Below are positions 1-7,572 of a stretch of 14,348 bases of DNA, in pieces. The position numbers were made by a program, and so were the translations under genes. The DNA is from an uncultured Pseudomonas sp. Lineage in GTDB: Bacteria; Pseudomonadota; Gammaproteobacteria; Pseudomonadales; Pseudomonadaceae. The stretch lies in contig NZ_CAMPHV010000077.1 of NCBI RefSeq assembly GCF_946886105.1, positions 1-14,348 of the forward strand, written 5' to 3'. The notes under the pieces are model-generated. The model was not told the DNA's origin. It ran no database searches and was given only the letters and a program-made list of their open reading frames with translations. Positions within the stretch are counted from its first letter, which is position 1, and the number at the start of each line of letters is the position of its first letter.

Positions 1-396
1 GATCAACACCATGGCCAGGGGCTGGACAATGCCGGCGCACAAGCCCTGGATGCAACGCAGGACGATCAACTGCCAAGCGCTTTGCGCCGCCAGGGCCAAT
101 AGCGAAGCGAAGATGAACAGCAGCAAACCGGCCTGTGCGGTACGTCGCGCACCCAGGCGTGCATGCGCCCAGGCCGCCAGCAACAGGCCCGCGGTCATGG
201 CGGCGAGAAAGCCGGTGGACAGCCATTGCGCCAGCGGGCGGCCGATGGCGAAGTCCTGCATGATCGCCGGCAAGGCCACATTGATACTGGTCGAGGCCAG
301 TACCATGGCCATGCTGCCGATCATCAGTACGGCCAGCAGCCACTGCGGATAGCGCTGACCGTAGCGCGCTTGCAGGGCTGGCAGGTTCTCCTGCAT
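1..396 (-). CDS. MFS drug-efflux-type transporter, N-terminal part (cut by window edge)
   Basis: This is the first 132 codons of a gene reading leftward off the window. The translation begins MQENLPALQARYGQRYPQ and then shows alternating hydrophobic segments (about residues 18-34, 52-72, 85-100 and 105-130) typical of the first transmembrane helices of a major facilitator superfamily protein. The stretch STSINVALPAI in and after helix 1 and RCIQGLCAG further on resemble conserved motifs of the DHA2 (EmrB/QacA) and related drug:H+ antiporters. The usual acidic residue of the loop 2-3 motif is not obvious (AHARLGARR). The start ATG overlaps the TGA of the upstream marR-type gene (TGATG), so the two are translationally coupled, and the regulator probably controls this pump. 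Substrate unknown. The family call is solid; the subfamily is inferred from a third or less of the protein. Confidence 0.85.
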   Translation of the reverse strand, partial: MQENLPALQARYGQRYPQWLLAVLMIGSMAMVLASTSINVALPAIMQDFAIGRPLAQWLSTGFLAAMTAGLLLAAWAHARLGARRTAQAGLLLFIFASLLALAAQSAWQLIVLRCIQGLCAGIVQPLAMVLI

Positions 397-830
397 CAGC
401 GCTTTTCCAGATTACCCAGAATCCGTGCGTGCACCAGTTGGCAGCGACGCAGTTCGTCTTCGTCGATACCGTCGAACAGTTCTTTGCGTAATTGCGTGGA
501 AATCGCTTCGATCTTCTCGATCAAGGGTTTCGCCGGTTCGCACAAGGCGATTTTCTTCGCTCGGCGGTCTTCCGGCACCGCATGGCGGCTGACCAGCCCC
601 TGGGCCTCCAGGCTATCGAGCAAGCGCGCCAGGGTCGGCCCCTCGACACCGACGCTCTGCGCCAATTCGCGCTGGGTCGGCGCCTCCTTGAAGCGTCCGA
701 GGTGCAACAGCACCAGCCAACGCGCCTGGGACAGGCCCAGATCGACGAGACGACGATCCAGTTCCGCGCGCCAGGCGCGGGATAACTGGGCTAATTGCAT
801 GGCAAAGCGGTGTTGATCTAATTGCGACAT
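396..830 (-). CDS. MarR/SlyA-family transcriptional regulator
   Basis: A 144-residue protein of normal MarR-family length. A winged helix-turn-helix spans roughly residues 35-95, with a recognition-helix region at about 62-78 (VEGPTLARLLDSLEAQG) and a wing carrying EDRRAKKIAL at about 87-96. The DRRAK.I.L wing is very close to that of SlyA. The N- and C-terminal helices, which form the dimer interface in this family, flank the wHTH. It is the first gene of a two-gene unit, and its stop codon overlaps the start of the MFS transporter, a classic arrangement in which a MarR repressor governs an efflux pump and itself. Palindromes just upstream (858-876) are candidate autoregulatory sites. The ligand cannot be deduced. 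No strong Shine-Dalgarno sequence is visible before the ATG. Confidence 0.92.
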   Translation of the reverse strand: MSQLDQHRFAMQLAQLSRAWRAELDRRLVDLGLSQARWLVLLHLGRFKEAPTQRELAQSVGVEGPTLARLLDSLEAQGLVSRHAVPEDRRAKKIALCEPAKPLIEKIEAISTQLRKELFDGIDEDELRRCQLVHARILGNLEKR

Positions 831-857
831 GGATAAACGACTCTAAGTATCAAAAAA

Positions 858-876
858 CTAATTATTAGCCAGCTAA
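858..876. promoter_or_regulatory. candidate MarR operator: two overlapping palindromes
   Basis: An AT-rich island upstream of the marR-type gene contains CTAATTATTAG (858-868, arms CTAAT/ATTAG) and TTAGCCAGCTAA (865-876, arms TTAGC/GCTAA), sharing four bases. MarR-family dimers typically bind short AT-rich palindromes of this size near their own promoters, so this is a plausible autoregulatory site 28-46 bp before the start codon. The palindromes are seen directly; the binding role is inferred. Confidence 0.5.
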
Positions 877-961
877 CCATAGTCACGGTACCGAGATCAA
901 GGCTCGTTTGGCAGATCGCGATAAAGGGTGCTGTCAGTGCGCGTAGCGGCCCAGTGACTTT

Positions 962-1978
962 TCACCACTTCACGTACTGGTCCTCGACGAAGCCCCAGAG
1001 GTTGTCGATGACCACTTCCGGCCGGCCAATCGGGCGCAGTACGCCACTGAAACGACCGAATACCTGCTTGAAGTTGCTGGCCAGAAAGCCCAGGTTCAGG
1101 CGCTCGCGGTGCAGCCCCCGGGCCTCGAAGCGCAATTGCACCTGGCCGTCGTGGGAGTCGATCCGCCAGGGTTGCAACGGCTGATCGCGGTCGAAGGCGA
1201 AGCGCACCGTATCGACCTTGATCAGCTCGCCATCGAGCCAGAAACAATTTTCGGTGAAGCTGGTTTCGTTGACTCCGCACGACAGGTTCAACCCGACCCG
1301 CTGCGCGCCGGCTTGGCCGGACAGGCAGGCCCAGTTCCAAGAGGTTTCCGGGCGCATATAGCCGGCCGACCAATCGTGATGGGCAAAGGCGTCGATCGCC
1401 GTCAGGTCGAACTCGCCGAGGCTGCTGAGCACCGTGCCACGGCAGCGCACGCCCGCGACCTTCTGGGCGTAAACCCAACCGTTCGTCGCACACGGCGTAT
1501 TCAGGCACATCGCCTGAAACGCCGGCAGTTGTTCGGAGAAGCTGGCTTCGATGCGCGTGCCGTCGTCCAACTCGACCAGCAGGCGCTTTTGCCGTGGCGC
1601 CTCACTGTTTTCGAAACGCAGCAGGTTGCGCCCGCTGCGCAATTCGCAGACGCCATCCTGCGGCCGTTGGGAAAAACGCGTGCCCATGCCCAGCGGCAAC
1701 TTGAACTCGCGCGCGATCATCCGCCCACTGGCAGGATGGAACAGGTAGACGAAACCGACCCCGAGCAGGCTCAGGTTGGCCAGCGCGCAACCACCGATCA
1801 ACTCCTCGCTGATCAGCCCGAAGTACTGGAATTGATGGAAGCGTCGCCATTTCGCCAGAGCGCCGAGGCGCCGGCCCATGGCCGAGCGGAAGTCGAAGTC
1901 GCGGTAATTGATCAGCTCGGGGGCGTCGCTGAATATGCCGTAGTGCGCTTGGCCGTTGGCTTGAATCAGGCGTTCCAT
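962..1978 (-). CDS. DUF2804 family protein
   Basis: A 338-residue protein without a signal peptide or clear transmembrane helix. The whole chain resembles the DUF2804 family of uncharacterised bacterial and fungal proteins. Recognisable stretches are YRDFDF near residue 26, KWRRFHQFQYFGLISEE near 43-59, FDLTAIDAFAHHDWSAGY near 210, WNWACLSG near 234-241 and the C-terminal LWGFVEDQYVKW. The alternating hydrophobic and aromatic pattern suggests a beta-rich fold, but no catalytic residues are known to me and no function should be assigned. It reads in the same direction as the marR-type gene and is separated from it by 131 bp, so the two need not share a promoter. The start at 1978 gives the usual N-terminus (MERLIQANG); the preceding ribosome-binding site is weak. 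Confidence 0.8.
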   Translation of the reverse strand: MERLIQANGQAHYGIFSDAPELINYRDFDFRSAMGRRLGALAKWRRFHQFQYFGLISEELIGGCALANLSLLGVGFVYLFHPASGRMIAREFKLPLGMGTRFSQRPQDGVCELRSGRNLLRFENSEAPRQKRLLVELDDGTRIEASFSEQLPAFQAMCLNTPCATNGWVYAQKVAGVRCRGTVLSSLGEFDLTAIDAFAHHDWSAGYMRPETSWNWACLSGQAGAQRVGLNLSCGVNETSFTENCFWLDGELIKVDTVRFAFDRDQPLQPWRIDSHDGQVQLRFEARGLHRERLNLGFLASNFKQVFGRFSGVLRPIGRPEVVIDNLWGFVEDQYVKW

Positions 1979-2094
1979 GGAAAATCCGTTAGCGCAAGAA
2001 TGGCCATGATGCTAGCACCGGCACCACCGTCCCGCAGTCACCGTAAGCGACAGCTACAGCGACGAAACCGGCCAGCCCAGGCGCTGAGCCGCAC

Positions 2095-2429
2095 TAGGGT
2101 CTGTTGCCATTTCAGCGCAAGCCGCGTTGCCGCGAAAAATCTCGCCAAGCTAGGCGTAGGACGCAGGTAATGGTTGTTCCCTTGCCAAGTCCTACAACAA
2201 CGCATGGCGAGATTTTCCGCGCAACCCGTAGGGCCGGGCCTGTTTTAGCGCGATGCTGCGTTTCTCGACGCTCATTTGGAACGACCACAAAAACGCCAGG
2301 AGCGTTTTTTTGCGCGCAAGCCCCGAAGGGGTGAAGCACATGGATGTGCTGAACAAACGAGCGTCTCGTGCCTTGCCTCGCGCTAAAACAGGCTCCGGCG
2401 CGGTCGCGATGAAACGGCAACAGACCCTA
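2095..2429. mobile_element. MITE-like element, 331 bp plus flanking TA, no transposase
   Basis: The outer ends 2095-2113 and 2411-2429 are inverted repeats of 19 bp with one mismatch (TAGGGTCTGTTGCC at the left end). Each end begins with TA, so the body is 2097-2427 between two TA dinucleotides, as expected for a TA-targeting (IS630/Tc1-like) transposase acting in trans. Two nested stem-loop blocks lie inside. One pairs 2126-2146 with 2206-2225, with a second pairing of 2156-2162 with 2189-2195. The other pairs 2238-2252 with 2379-2393 perfectly over 15 bp. The latter encloses smaller hairpins, including AAAAACGC/GCGTTTTT at 2289-2309. No real coding capacity was seen; the 102-codon minus-strand frame inside is a by-product. 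The TA duplication and family assignment are inferred; the inverted-repeat structure is seen. Confidence 0.78.
2289..2311. terminator. bidirectional terminator-like hairpin inside the MITE
   Basis: AAAAACGC (2289-2296) pairs with GCGTTTTT (2302-2309) across a 5-nt loop. A run of seven T follows on the plus strand, and five A, read as T on the minus strand, lie on the other side. It sits about 116 bp beyond the stop codon of the minus-strand diguanylate cyclase gene and could end that transcript. The stem is short (3 GC pairs plus 5 AT), so efficiency is uncertain. Confidence 0.4.
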
Positions 2430-3587
2430 ACCCACCACCCGATTACGGCCGGCCGCCTTGGCTTTATAGAGCGCGCGGTCCGCGCCTTCATAGAGTTGGG
2501 CCAAGGTGCCGGACTCATCGGGTTGCAGGCAGGCAACGCCAATCGACATGGTCACCCGGTCGGCGCTAGTCGAGCCCTGGTGTTCGATTGCCAAACCTTC
2601 GAGGCTCTCGCGCAGCGCTTCGGCCCGTTGCTGCGCCTGCGTTTGATCGACGTCGTACAGCAGTAAGGCGAACTCCTCTCCGCCGAGGCGCACCGCCATA
2701 TCCAGCGGGCGCCGCGCCGCATCGAGGAGCAAGCCGCCGATGCGTTCGAGCACCTTGTCGCCTGCCTGATGGCCGTAACGGTCGTTGTAGGCCTTGAAGT
2801 GGTCGATGTCGCACAACAACAGCGCCAAGGTATGGCCTTCGCGTTGCGCCTGTCGCCATAGCCGCTCGAACTGGCGGTTGAAACTGCGCCTGTTATGCAA
2901 CCCGGTCAGGCTGTCGTGATCGGCCAATACGCGCATCAGGCGGCTGATCAGAAAATGCTCGCGGGATTTGTACTCCAACAGGTAACAACCGATCGCGCCC
3001 ATCAGGTTACCGATCAACAGGAACAGCGTATTGCTGGCCAAACGCGCCAGCGGCACACCGACCAACAACTCCACGCAGACGTACACCAGCAGTATCGCCA
3101 GTGAACACCCCAAGGCCTCGTTCAAGCGCAAACCGACCAGAAAGTAGGCCGCCATGCAGACCAGCAGCAACCCTTCATAGGGATAGCCCGGGTCGGTGAT
3201 GTGCGCGATGCCGACCACCACCGAGGCGCCGCCCCCGAGCGCGAGGATGCTCACCAACGTCAGCGGCTGCAATAAATGCAAATGCCGCCGCTGGATGAAC
3301 AAGCCGACGAAGACCAGCAGCACCAGCAGCACCGCCATGCGCACGGCGAATACCCACCAGATGACGTGGCTCTGCACCAGGATGAAATCGAATGCGGCGA
3401 ACACCAGCCACAGCGCGATGCCGGCGTAGAGGGCGATGCGCTTGAAGCTATAGGTGTTGCCCAGCATGTGCTCGCGGTATTCGCGCTCGAGCAGCGGGTT
3501 GAAACGCAATGAGCGAAACCCTGCTTCGAGCTGTTCGGCGCAGGGGCTGGCGCGGACGTCGTCTAGCCAAGCATGCGAGGACGGCAT
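2427..3587 (-). CDS. membrane-bound diguanylate cyclase (GGDEF domain)
   Basis: A 386-residue protein that would make c-di-GMP from two GTP at the inner membrane. The N-terminal half has a soluble stretch of about 50 residues and then about six transmembrane helices (roughly 51-71, 75-98, 107-129, 137-154, 158-179 and 185-205), the layout of a small-ligand or membrane-sensing input module. The GGDEF domain follows from about residue 215 (DHDSLTGLHNRR at 223-234). It has metal-binding acidic residues at LCDIDHFK (258-265), an intact GGEEF at 302-306, and an inhibitory-site RPLD at 293-296, exactly five residues ahead. It therefore looks active and feedback-inhibited. A strong AGGAGG precedes the ATG (on the plus strand at 3593-3598). 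The TAG stop straddles the junction with the adjoining MITE. The signal sensed is unknown. Confidence 0.93.
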   Translation of the reverse strand: MPSSHAWLDDVRASPCAEQLEAGFRSLRFNPLLEREYREHMLGNTYSFKRIALYAGIALWLVFAAFDFILVQSHVIWWVFAVRMAVLLVLLVFVGLFIQRRHLHLLQPLTLVSILALGGGASVVVGIAHITDPGYPYEGLLLVCMAAYFLVGLRLNEALGCSLAILLVYVCVELLVGVPLARLASNTLFLLIGNLMGAIGCYLLEYKSREHFLISRLMRVLADHDSLTGLHNRRSFNRQFERLWRQAQREGHTLALLLCDIDHFKAYNDRYGHQAGDKVLERIGGLLLDAARRPLDMAVRLGGEEFALLLYDVDQTQAQQRAEALRESLEGLAIEHQGSTSADRVTMSIGVACLQPDESGTLAQLYEGADRALYKAKAAGRNRVVG

Positions 3588-3685
3588 CGGAACCTCCTCA
3601 AGGGTACGCTGCCAAGGTATTCAGACAAGTGCAGCATAGCTTGAGCGCAGTTAATACTCGCCAAAGGAACAGGTGATGCCATTGC

Positions 3686-5812
3686 TCAGGCTTCGAACTC
3701 GGCCTGCAGGGCGGCGCGTACGCAATGCAATACGCCCAACTCGACCCGCCCGGCGAACAATTCGCCGATATTCGCGGCCGCCGGCAGTTCGCCATCGCCC
3801 TCGAGGAACGCATCCTGAATCTCGCCCAGGAGCTCCTGCGGCAAATCCAATGCCTGCTCGAGGGACAGCTCCTGCCGGCCAATGGCCTCCGCCAACAGGC
3901 TGTAGACGTTCTTTTCGCTGCAGCTGAGTTGCGCGGCGATCTGCGCCGGCGTCATACCGGCACGGGCCAGGCTGATCAGTTCATGACGCAAATCGGCCAC
4001 CGCGCGCGGCGCCTCGGCGTTGCCGGCCAACACCTCGAGAAAGGCCTCGCCGTAACGCTCCAGCTTGCGCGCACCGACGCCGCTGACCCGCGCCATTTCG
4101 GCCAGGGTACTGGGCTTGCTGCGGAGCATTTCCAGCAAGGTGGCATCGGGGAAAATCACGTAAGGTGGCACCGCGTGCTCTTCGGCCAGCTTACGGCGCA
4201 AGGCGCGCAACGCTTCCCATTGCCCGCGCTCGTCGCCGCGCACCAATTGGCTGGCGGCGCTGCTGGAGCTCTTCGCGGTGTGCTGCGGCTTCAGATCGCG
4301 GCGCAGTTGCAGCGTCACTTCGCCACGCAACAGCGGCCGGCAGCTATCGGACAGACGCAAACCGCCGTAACCCTCGAGATCGACATCGGCCAGGCCGCGC
4401 GCCACCAGTTGGCGGAACAGCGAGCGCCATTCGCCTTCGCTGAGCGCCTTGCCGACGCCGAATACCGACAGGTGCTGATGGCCCGGGCCACGCACCTTGT
4501 CGTTGTCGCGGCCGAGCAATATGTCCACCAGGTGGCCGACGCCGTAGCGCTGGCCGCTGCGGTAGATCGCCGAAAGCGCTTGGCGCGCCGGCTCGGTGGC
4601 GTCCCAGGTTTGCACGCCGTCCTGGCAATTGTCGCAATGCCCGCACGGCTGCGGCAGCTCCTCGTCGAAATAGGCCAGCAAGGCCTGGCGCCGGCAGCGG
4701 ATTTCCTCGCAAAGCGCGAGCATGGCATCGAGTTTGTGCTGCTCGATGCGTTTGTGCCGTTCGTCGCCTTCGGAATTATTGAGCATCTGCTTGAGCAGTA
4801 GCACATCCTGCAGGCCGTAGGCCATCCAGGCGTCGGCCGGCAAACCGTCGCGACCGGCCCGACCGGTTTCCTGGTAATAGGCTTCGAGGGATTTGGGCAG
4901 GTCCAGGTGGGCGACGAAGCGCACGTTGGGTTTGTCGATGCCCATGCCGAACGCAATGGTCGCGACCATGATCAAGCCTTCCTCGTTGAGGAAGCGCTTC
5001 TGATGGTAAGCGCGCAGGTCATTGGGCAAACCGGCGTGATACGGCAAGGCCGGGAAGCCTTGCTCGGAGAGAAAGGCGGCGACTTCGTCGACCTTCTTGC
5101 GCGACAGGCAATAGACGATACCGGCGTCGCCTTTGCGCTCTGCGAGAAACGCCAGCAATTGTTTGCGCGGTTGGTCCTTGGGGACGATGCGGTAGAAGAT
5201 ATTGGGGCGGTCGAAGCTCGAGAGAAAGCGCTCAGCCTCGTGCAGGTGCAGGCGCTGGACGATTTCTTCGCGGGTGCGCATGTCCGCGGTGGCGGTCAAA
5301 GCGATGCGCGGCACGCTCGGGAACAGCTCGGCGAGCTGGCCCAACTGCAAATATTCCGGGCGGAAATCATGCCCCCACTGCGACACGCAATGGGCTTCGT
5401 CGATGGCGAACAGGGCGATGTCCAGACGTTGCAGGAACGCCAGCATGCGCGGCTGCACCAGGCGTTCCGGGGCCAGGTAGAGCATTTTGATCTCGCCGCG
5501 TTCGATCCGCGCGGCGATCTCGCGCTGCTGCTCGGGGCTCAAGGTGGAGTTGAGCGCCACCGCGGCCACACCGAGTTCATTCAGGGTCGCGACCTGATCG
5601 TCCATCAAGGCGATCAACGGCGACACCACCACCGCCAAGCCATCACGCAATAGTGCCGGCACCTGGAAGCACAACGACTTACCGCCGCCGGTGGGCATCA
5701 ACACCAAGGCATCGCCGCCCGCGGCCACGCGCTCGATAATCGCCCCCTGACGGCCACGGAAGCTGTCATAGCCGAATACGTCTTTGAGGATGCGCAGTGC
5801 CTGGTCGAGCAT
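3686..5812 (-). CDS. recQ: ATP-dependent DNA helicase RecQ
   Basis: A 708-residue 3'-5' superfamily 2 helicase for recombination and replication-fork repair. Helicase motifs appear in order: MPTGGGKS (Walker A, 39-46), DEAH (138-141), TATA (173-176), YCLSRKK (234-240), FGMGIDKP (288-295) and [10 protein letters not shown] (314-323). Zinc-binding cysteines are C373, C390, C393 and C396, with the spacing of E. coli RecQ. A winged-helix RQC region (about 420-490) and an HRDC domain (about 530-600) follow. Then comes a C-terminal extension of about 100 residues with a helix-turn-helix-like segment ([20 protein letters not shown], about 620-639) that E. coli RecQ (about 610 aa) lacks. The start [18 protein letters not shown] at 5812 is preferred over the in-frame ATG at 5848. 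It has GGAG 9 bp upstream, and the likely promoter -10 lies at 5838-5843, inside the longer frame. Confidence 0.95.
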   Translation of the reverse strand: MLDQALRILKDVFGYDSFRGRQGAIIERVAAGGDALVLMPTGGGKSLCFQVPALLRDGLAVVVSPLIALMDDQVATLNELGVAAVALNSTLSPEQQREIAARIERGEIKMLYLAPERLVQPRMLAFLQRLDIALFAIDEAHCVSQWGHDFRPEYLQLGQLAELFPSVPRIALTATADMRTREEIVQRLHLHEAERFLSSFDRPNIFYRIVPKDQPRKQLLAFLAERKGDAGIVYCLSRKKVDEVAAFLSEQGFPALPYHAGLPNDLRAYHQKRFLNEEGLIMVATIAFGMGIDKPNVRFVAHLDLPKSLEAYYQETGRAGRDGLPADAWMAYGLQDVLLLKQMLNNSEGDERHKRIEQHKLDAMLALCEEIRCRRQALLAYFDEELPQPCGHCDNCQDGVQTWDATEPARQALSAIYRSGQRYGVGHLVDILLGRDNDKVRGPGHQHLSVFGVGKALSEGEWRSLFRQLVARGLADVDLEGYGGLRLSDSCRPLLRGEVTLQLRRDLKPQHTAKSSSSAASQLVRGDERGQWEALRALRRKLAEEHAVPPYVIFPDATLLEMLRSKPSTLAEMARVSGVGARKLERYGEAFLEVLAGNAEAPRAVADLRHELISLARAGMTPAQIAAQLSCSEKNVYSLLAEAIGRQELSLEQALDLPQELLGEIQDAFLEGDGELPAAANIGELFAGRVELGVLHCVRAALQAEFEA

Positions 5813-5837
5813 GTAAGGTCTCCGAAACGAGCCCGGC

Positions 5838-5843
5838 ATTATA
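5838..5843 (-). promoter_or_regulatory. -10 element of the probable recQ promoter
   Basis: On the minus strand the hexamer reads TATAAT, a perfect sigma-70 -10, 25 bp upstream of the chosen recQ start codon. No good -35 is present at 17 bp (CAGACC); TCGACA lies at a 21-bp spacing, which is too long for a classical promoter. Transcription would begin near 5831, downstream of the two upstream in-frame ATGs (5848 and 5839), which supports the shorter RecQ. Confidence 0.55.
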
Positions 5844-5858
5844 CGCACCTGTCCGCTC

Positions 5859-5889
5859 AGGGTCTGTCGAGGTTTCGTCGCGCCGCGCC
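5859..5889. repeat. solitary sequence resembling one end of the 2095-2429 MITE
   Basis: The plus strand begins AGGGTCTGTCGAGGTTTCG and continues with TCGCGCC-type sequence. Against the inverted complement of the MITE right end (2398-2429), about 26 of 32 aligned positions agree, including the first nine. No partner end is visible nearby, so it may be a decayed remnant or a coincidental GC-rich match. It lies just upstream of the recQ -10 and between the divergent recQ and 5990 genes. Confidence 0.35.
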
Positions 5890-5989
5890 GTAGGTCCGTT
5901 TCGCTGCTGCGACATAGCTGGGATATAGAGGCACTGGACGCGCTGATCTATAACTATCCAATCAAGTTCTCAATGCAGGGTGGTGGTCG

Positions 5990-6814
5990 ATGAACACGGG
6001 CTGCAAACAGTTCCTTCTCCTGTCCGCCCTCCTCCTGTTCGCAGGTGCCGCCATCGCCGCGCCACAGGGCCAGCGCCCGTCGTTGCAGGTGCACCAGGGC
6101 CATTACTTCAAATATTCGATGCCCAGAGGCTGGACGGCCAACGAGACCAGCAATGGGGTGGACATGCTGGCGCCGGACCAGGTGACCGGCGCCTCGTTCG
6201 CGCTGCTGGTCGGCGGTTTCGGTCAGGTACTCCCGGAGCAGTTTCTGCAATTCGTGCTCAACTCCACCCCCGAGCTGCAGAACCCGCAGATCCACGCAAC
6301 CAATCCCCTGCCGCCCTTTCCCGGAGTGATGGGGTTGCAGTGGCAGGTCATCGAGGCGCAGCTGAGTTTCGTCTACCGCGGCACGCCGGCTCGGGCCCAT
6401 GCCACGGTGGGCATTCTGCAAGGCTGGGGGCAGTATTCGGCGTTCATCCGTTCTTACCAAGCCGCCACGGCGAATTGGCAAGAGGCCCGCTACTGGCTGC
6501 CCGCGGTGGCGGAAACCGTGGTCATCACCAATCCTCGACAGGTGGCCGGGGTCGACCAGGTGGTGCTGCCCGGGCCGATTTCCCACGATTACATCTATGG
6601 CGACTACAACCGCGCCTGGGAAGCCCGCAGCCGCTCGAGCGACAGCCTTTCGCGCGACCGCAGCGAAGCCACGCTGGGCTATGAACGCACCGTCGACCCG
6701 TCGACCGGACAGTATTACGACATGCCCTACGAGGCCTACGATGCGACTCGGGGCGGCTATCGCAACCCGGTCAGGCCGGAGGAAATCCTCGAACGCGCGC
6801 CCCTGGGCGAATAG
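5990..6814 (+). CDS. secreted or periplasmic protein of unknown function
   Basis: A 274-residue protein with a clear Sec signal peptide: a basic start (MNTGCKQ), a hydrophobic core at about 8-20, and a probable signal peptidase I site after AIA near residue 23. There is no lipobox. The mature protein opens with YFKYSMPRGWTANETSNGVDML, a pattern seen in small periplasmic domains that begin with a 'P-GW' strand, and continues with mixed beta/alpha sequence. The last third is rich in Tyr, Arg and Ser, with TVDPSTGQYYDMPYEAYD near 235-252, suggesting a flexible tail. I do not recognise the family. It is transcribed divergently from recQ and stands alone, with 154 bp to the next gene. The ATG at 5990 is supported by the signal peptide and by an AGGGTGG stretch 7 bp upstream. 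Confidence 0.75.
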   Translation: MNTGCKQFLLLSALLLFAGAAIAAPQGQRPSLQVHQGHYFKYSMPRGWTANETSNGVDMLAPDQVTGASFALLVGGFGQVLPEQFLQFVLNSTPELQNPQIHATNPLPPFPGVMGLQWQVIEAQLSFVYRGTPARAHATVGILQGWGQYSAFIRSYQAATANWQEARYWLPAVAETVVITNPRQVAGVDQVVLPGPISHDYIYGDYNRAWEARSRSSDSLSRDRSEATLGYERTVDPSTGQYYDMPYEAYDATRGGYRNPVRPEEILERAPLGE

Positions 6815-6968
6815 GCACACCGCCCCGTATGGCCGCGACCCGCTGGCGCAACCGCGAGCAGAGATGGCTTTTTTGCCGTGTATTTGTCCCGATTTGCCCA
6901 GAACTATGGCCGCTGTAACGGGTCTGGACTAGAATCCAGCCTCGTTTACTTCTTCAAGGTAGCCTCCG

Positions 6969-7556
6969 ATGTCCTTCGCCGAGCAATTGTCCCGCCTGCA
7001 AGCCTTCCTCGATGCCGATGAATTGCACGACGAGGCCCTGGACTACGTGGCCGCCCACGGTTATCTCACCGCCCTGTCGATCTGCCCGGACCAAGTCCCG
7101 CAGCGCGAGTGGATCGACGCCTTGTTCGCCGAACCGCCGCATTACCGCAGCGACGCCGAGCGCGAAGAGATCGAAGCCACCCTGGTGCAATTGCAGGCGC
7201 ATATCGCCCGCCAGCTGGCCAGCGACGACGACCCGGAAGTGCCCTGCGAACTCGACCTTGGCGAAGACCCGGACGACTCCGAACTGCGCGGCTGGTGCAT
7301 CGGCTTCATGGAGGGGGTGTTCCTGCGCGAGGCGGCCTGGTTCGACGATGCCGAGGACGAAGTCAGCGAATTGCTGCTGCCGATCATGGTCGGCTCAGGG
7401 CTGTTCGACGAGCAACCGGAGTTCGCCGAGATCGCCCGCGACCGCGACCTGGTCGACAGTATGATCGAACAGATTCCCGAACTGCTGACCGCGCTGTTTC
7501 TGCTGTGCAACGCGCCGGAAGAAAAACCCGCCTTGCTCAAGCCACGCCATCACTAA
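6969..7556 (+). CDS. UPF0149 / YecA-YgfB family protein
   Basis: A 195-residue, very acidic, probably cytosolic protein. It carries the family hallmarks AAHGYLTALSICPD (residues 28-41), a central RGWCIGFMEGV (107-117) and WFDDAEDEVSELLLPI further on, which together identify the YecA/UPF0149 family, an all-helical fold. The C-terminus ends LLKPRHH with no cysteine-rich SEC-C zinc motif, so it resembles the short YgfB-like form rather than E. coli YecA. The molecular function of the short form is not settled enough for me to assign one. AAGG lies 9 bp before the ATG. The YbaN-type gene follows after 16 bp, so they are probably co-transcribed. Confidence 0.85.
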   Translation: MSFAEQLSRLQAFLDADELHDEALDYVAAHGYLTALSICPDQVPQREWIDALFAEPPHYRSDAEREEIEATLVQLQAHIARQLASDDDPEVPCELDLGEDPDDSELRGWCIGFMEGVFLREAAWFDDAEDEVSELLLPIMVGSGLFDEQPEFAEIARDRDLVDSMIEQIPELLTALFLLCNAPEEKPALLKPRHH

Positions 7557-7572
7557 GTCCACGCCAGCGCCA

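Noticed and set aside
1109..2170. 353-codon plus-strand reading frame
   Set aside because: It lies antisense to the DUF2804 gene and runs into the MITE-like element. The translation is low-complexity Arg/Ala/Gln-rich sequence typical of GC-rich antisense frames.
2112..2420. 102-codon minus-strand frame inside the MITE-like element
   Set aside because: Lies wholly within inverted-repeat DNA, has no ribosome-binding site and reads through hairpins; such frames are often miscalled as hypothetical proteins.
3725..4801. 358-codon plus-strand reading frame
   Set aside because: Exactly antisense to recQ, whose domains are unmistakable; no protein-like motifs in the opposite frame.
5954..6820. 288-codon minus-strand frame
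   Set aside because: Antisense to the 5990 gene, which has a signal peptide and good start context; the minus frame shows no recognisable protein features.
6820..6968. Terminator or promoter between the 5990 gene and the UPF0149 gene
   Set aside because: GGCTTTTTTGCC is too short a stem for a confident terminator, and TAGAAT near 6930 lacks a matching -35, so neither was listed as a feature.
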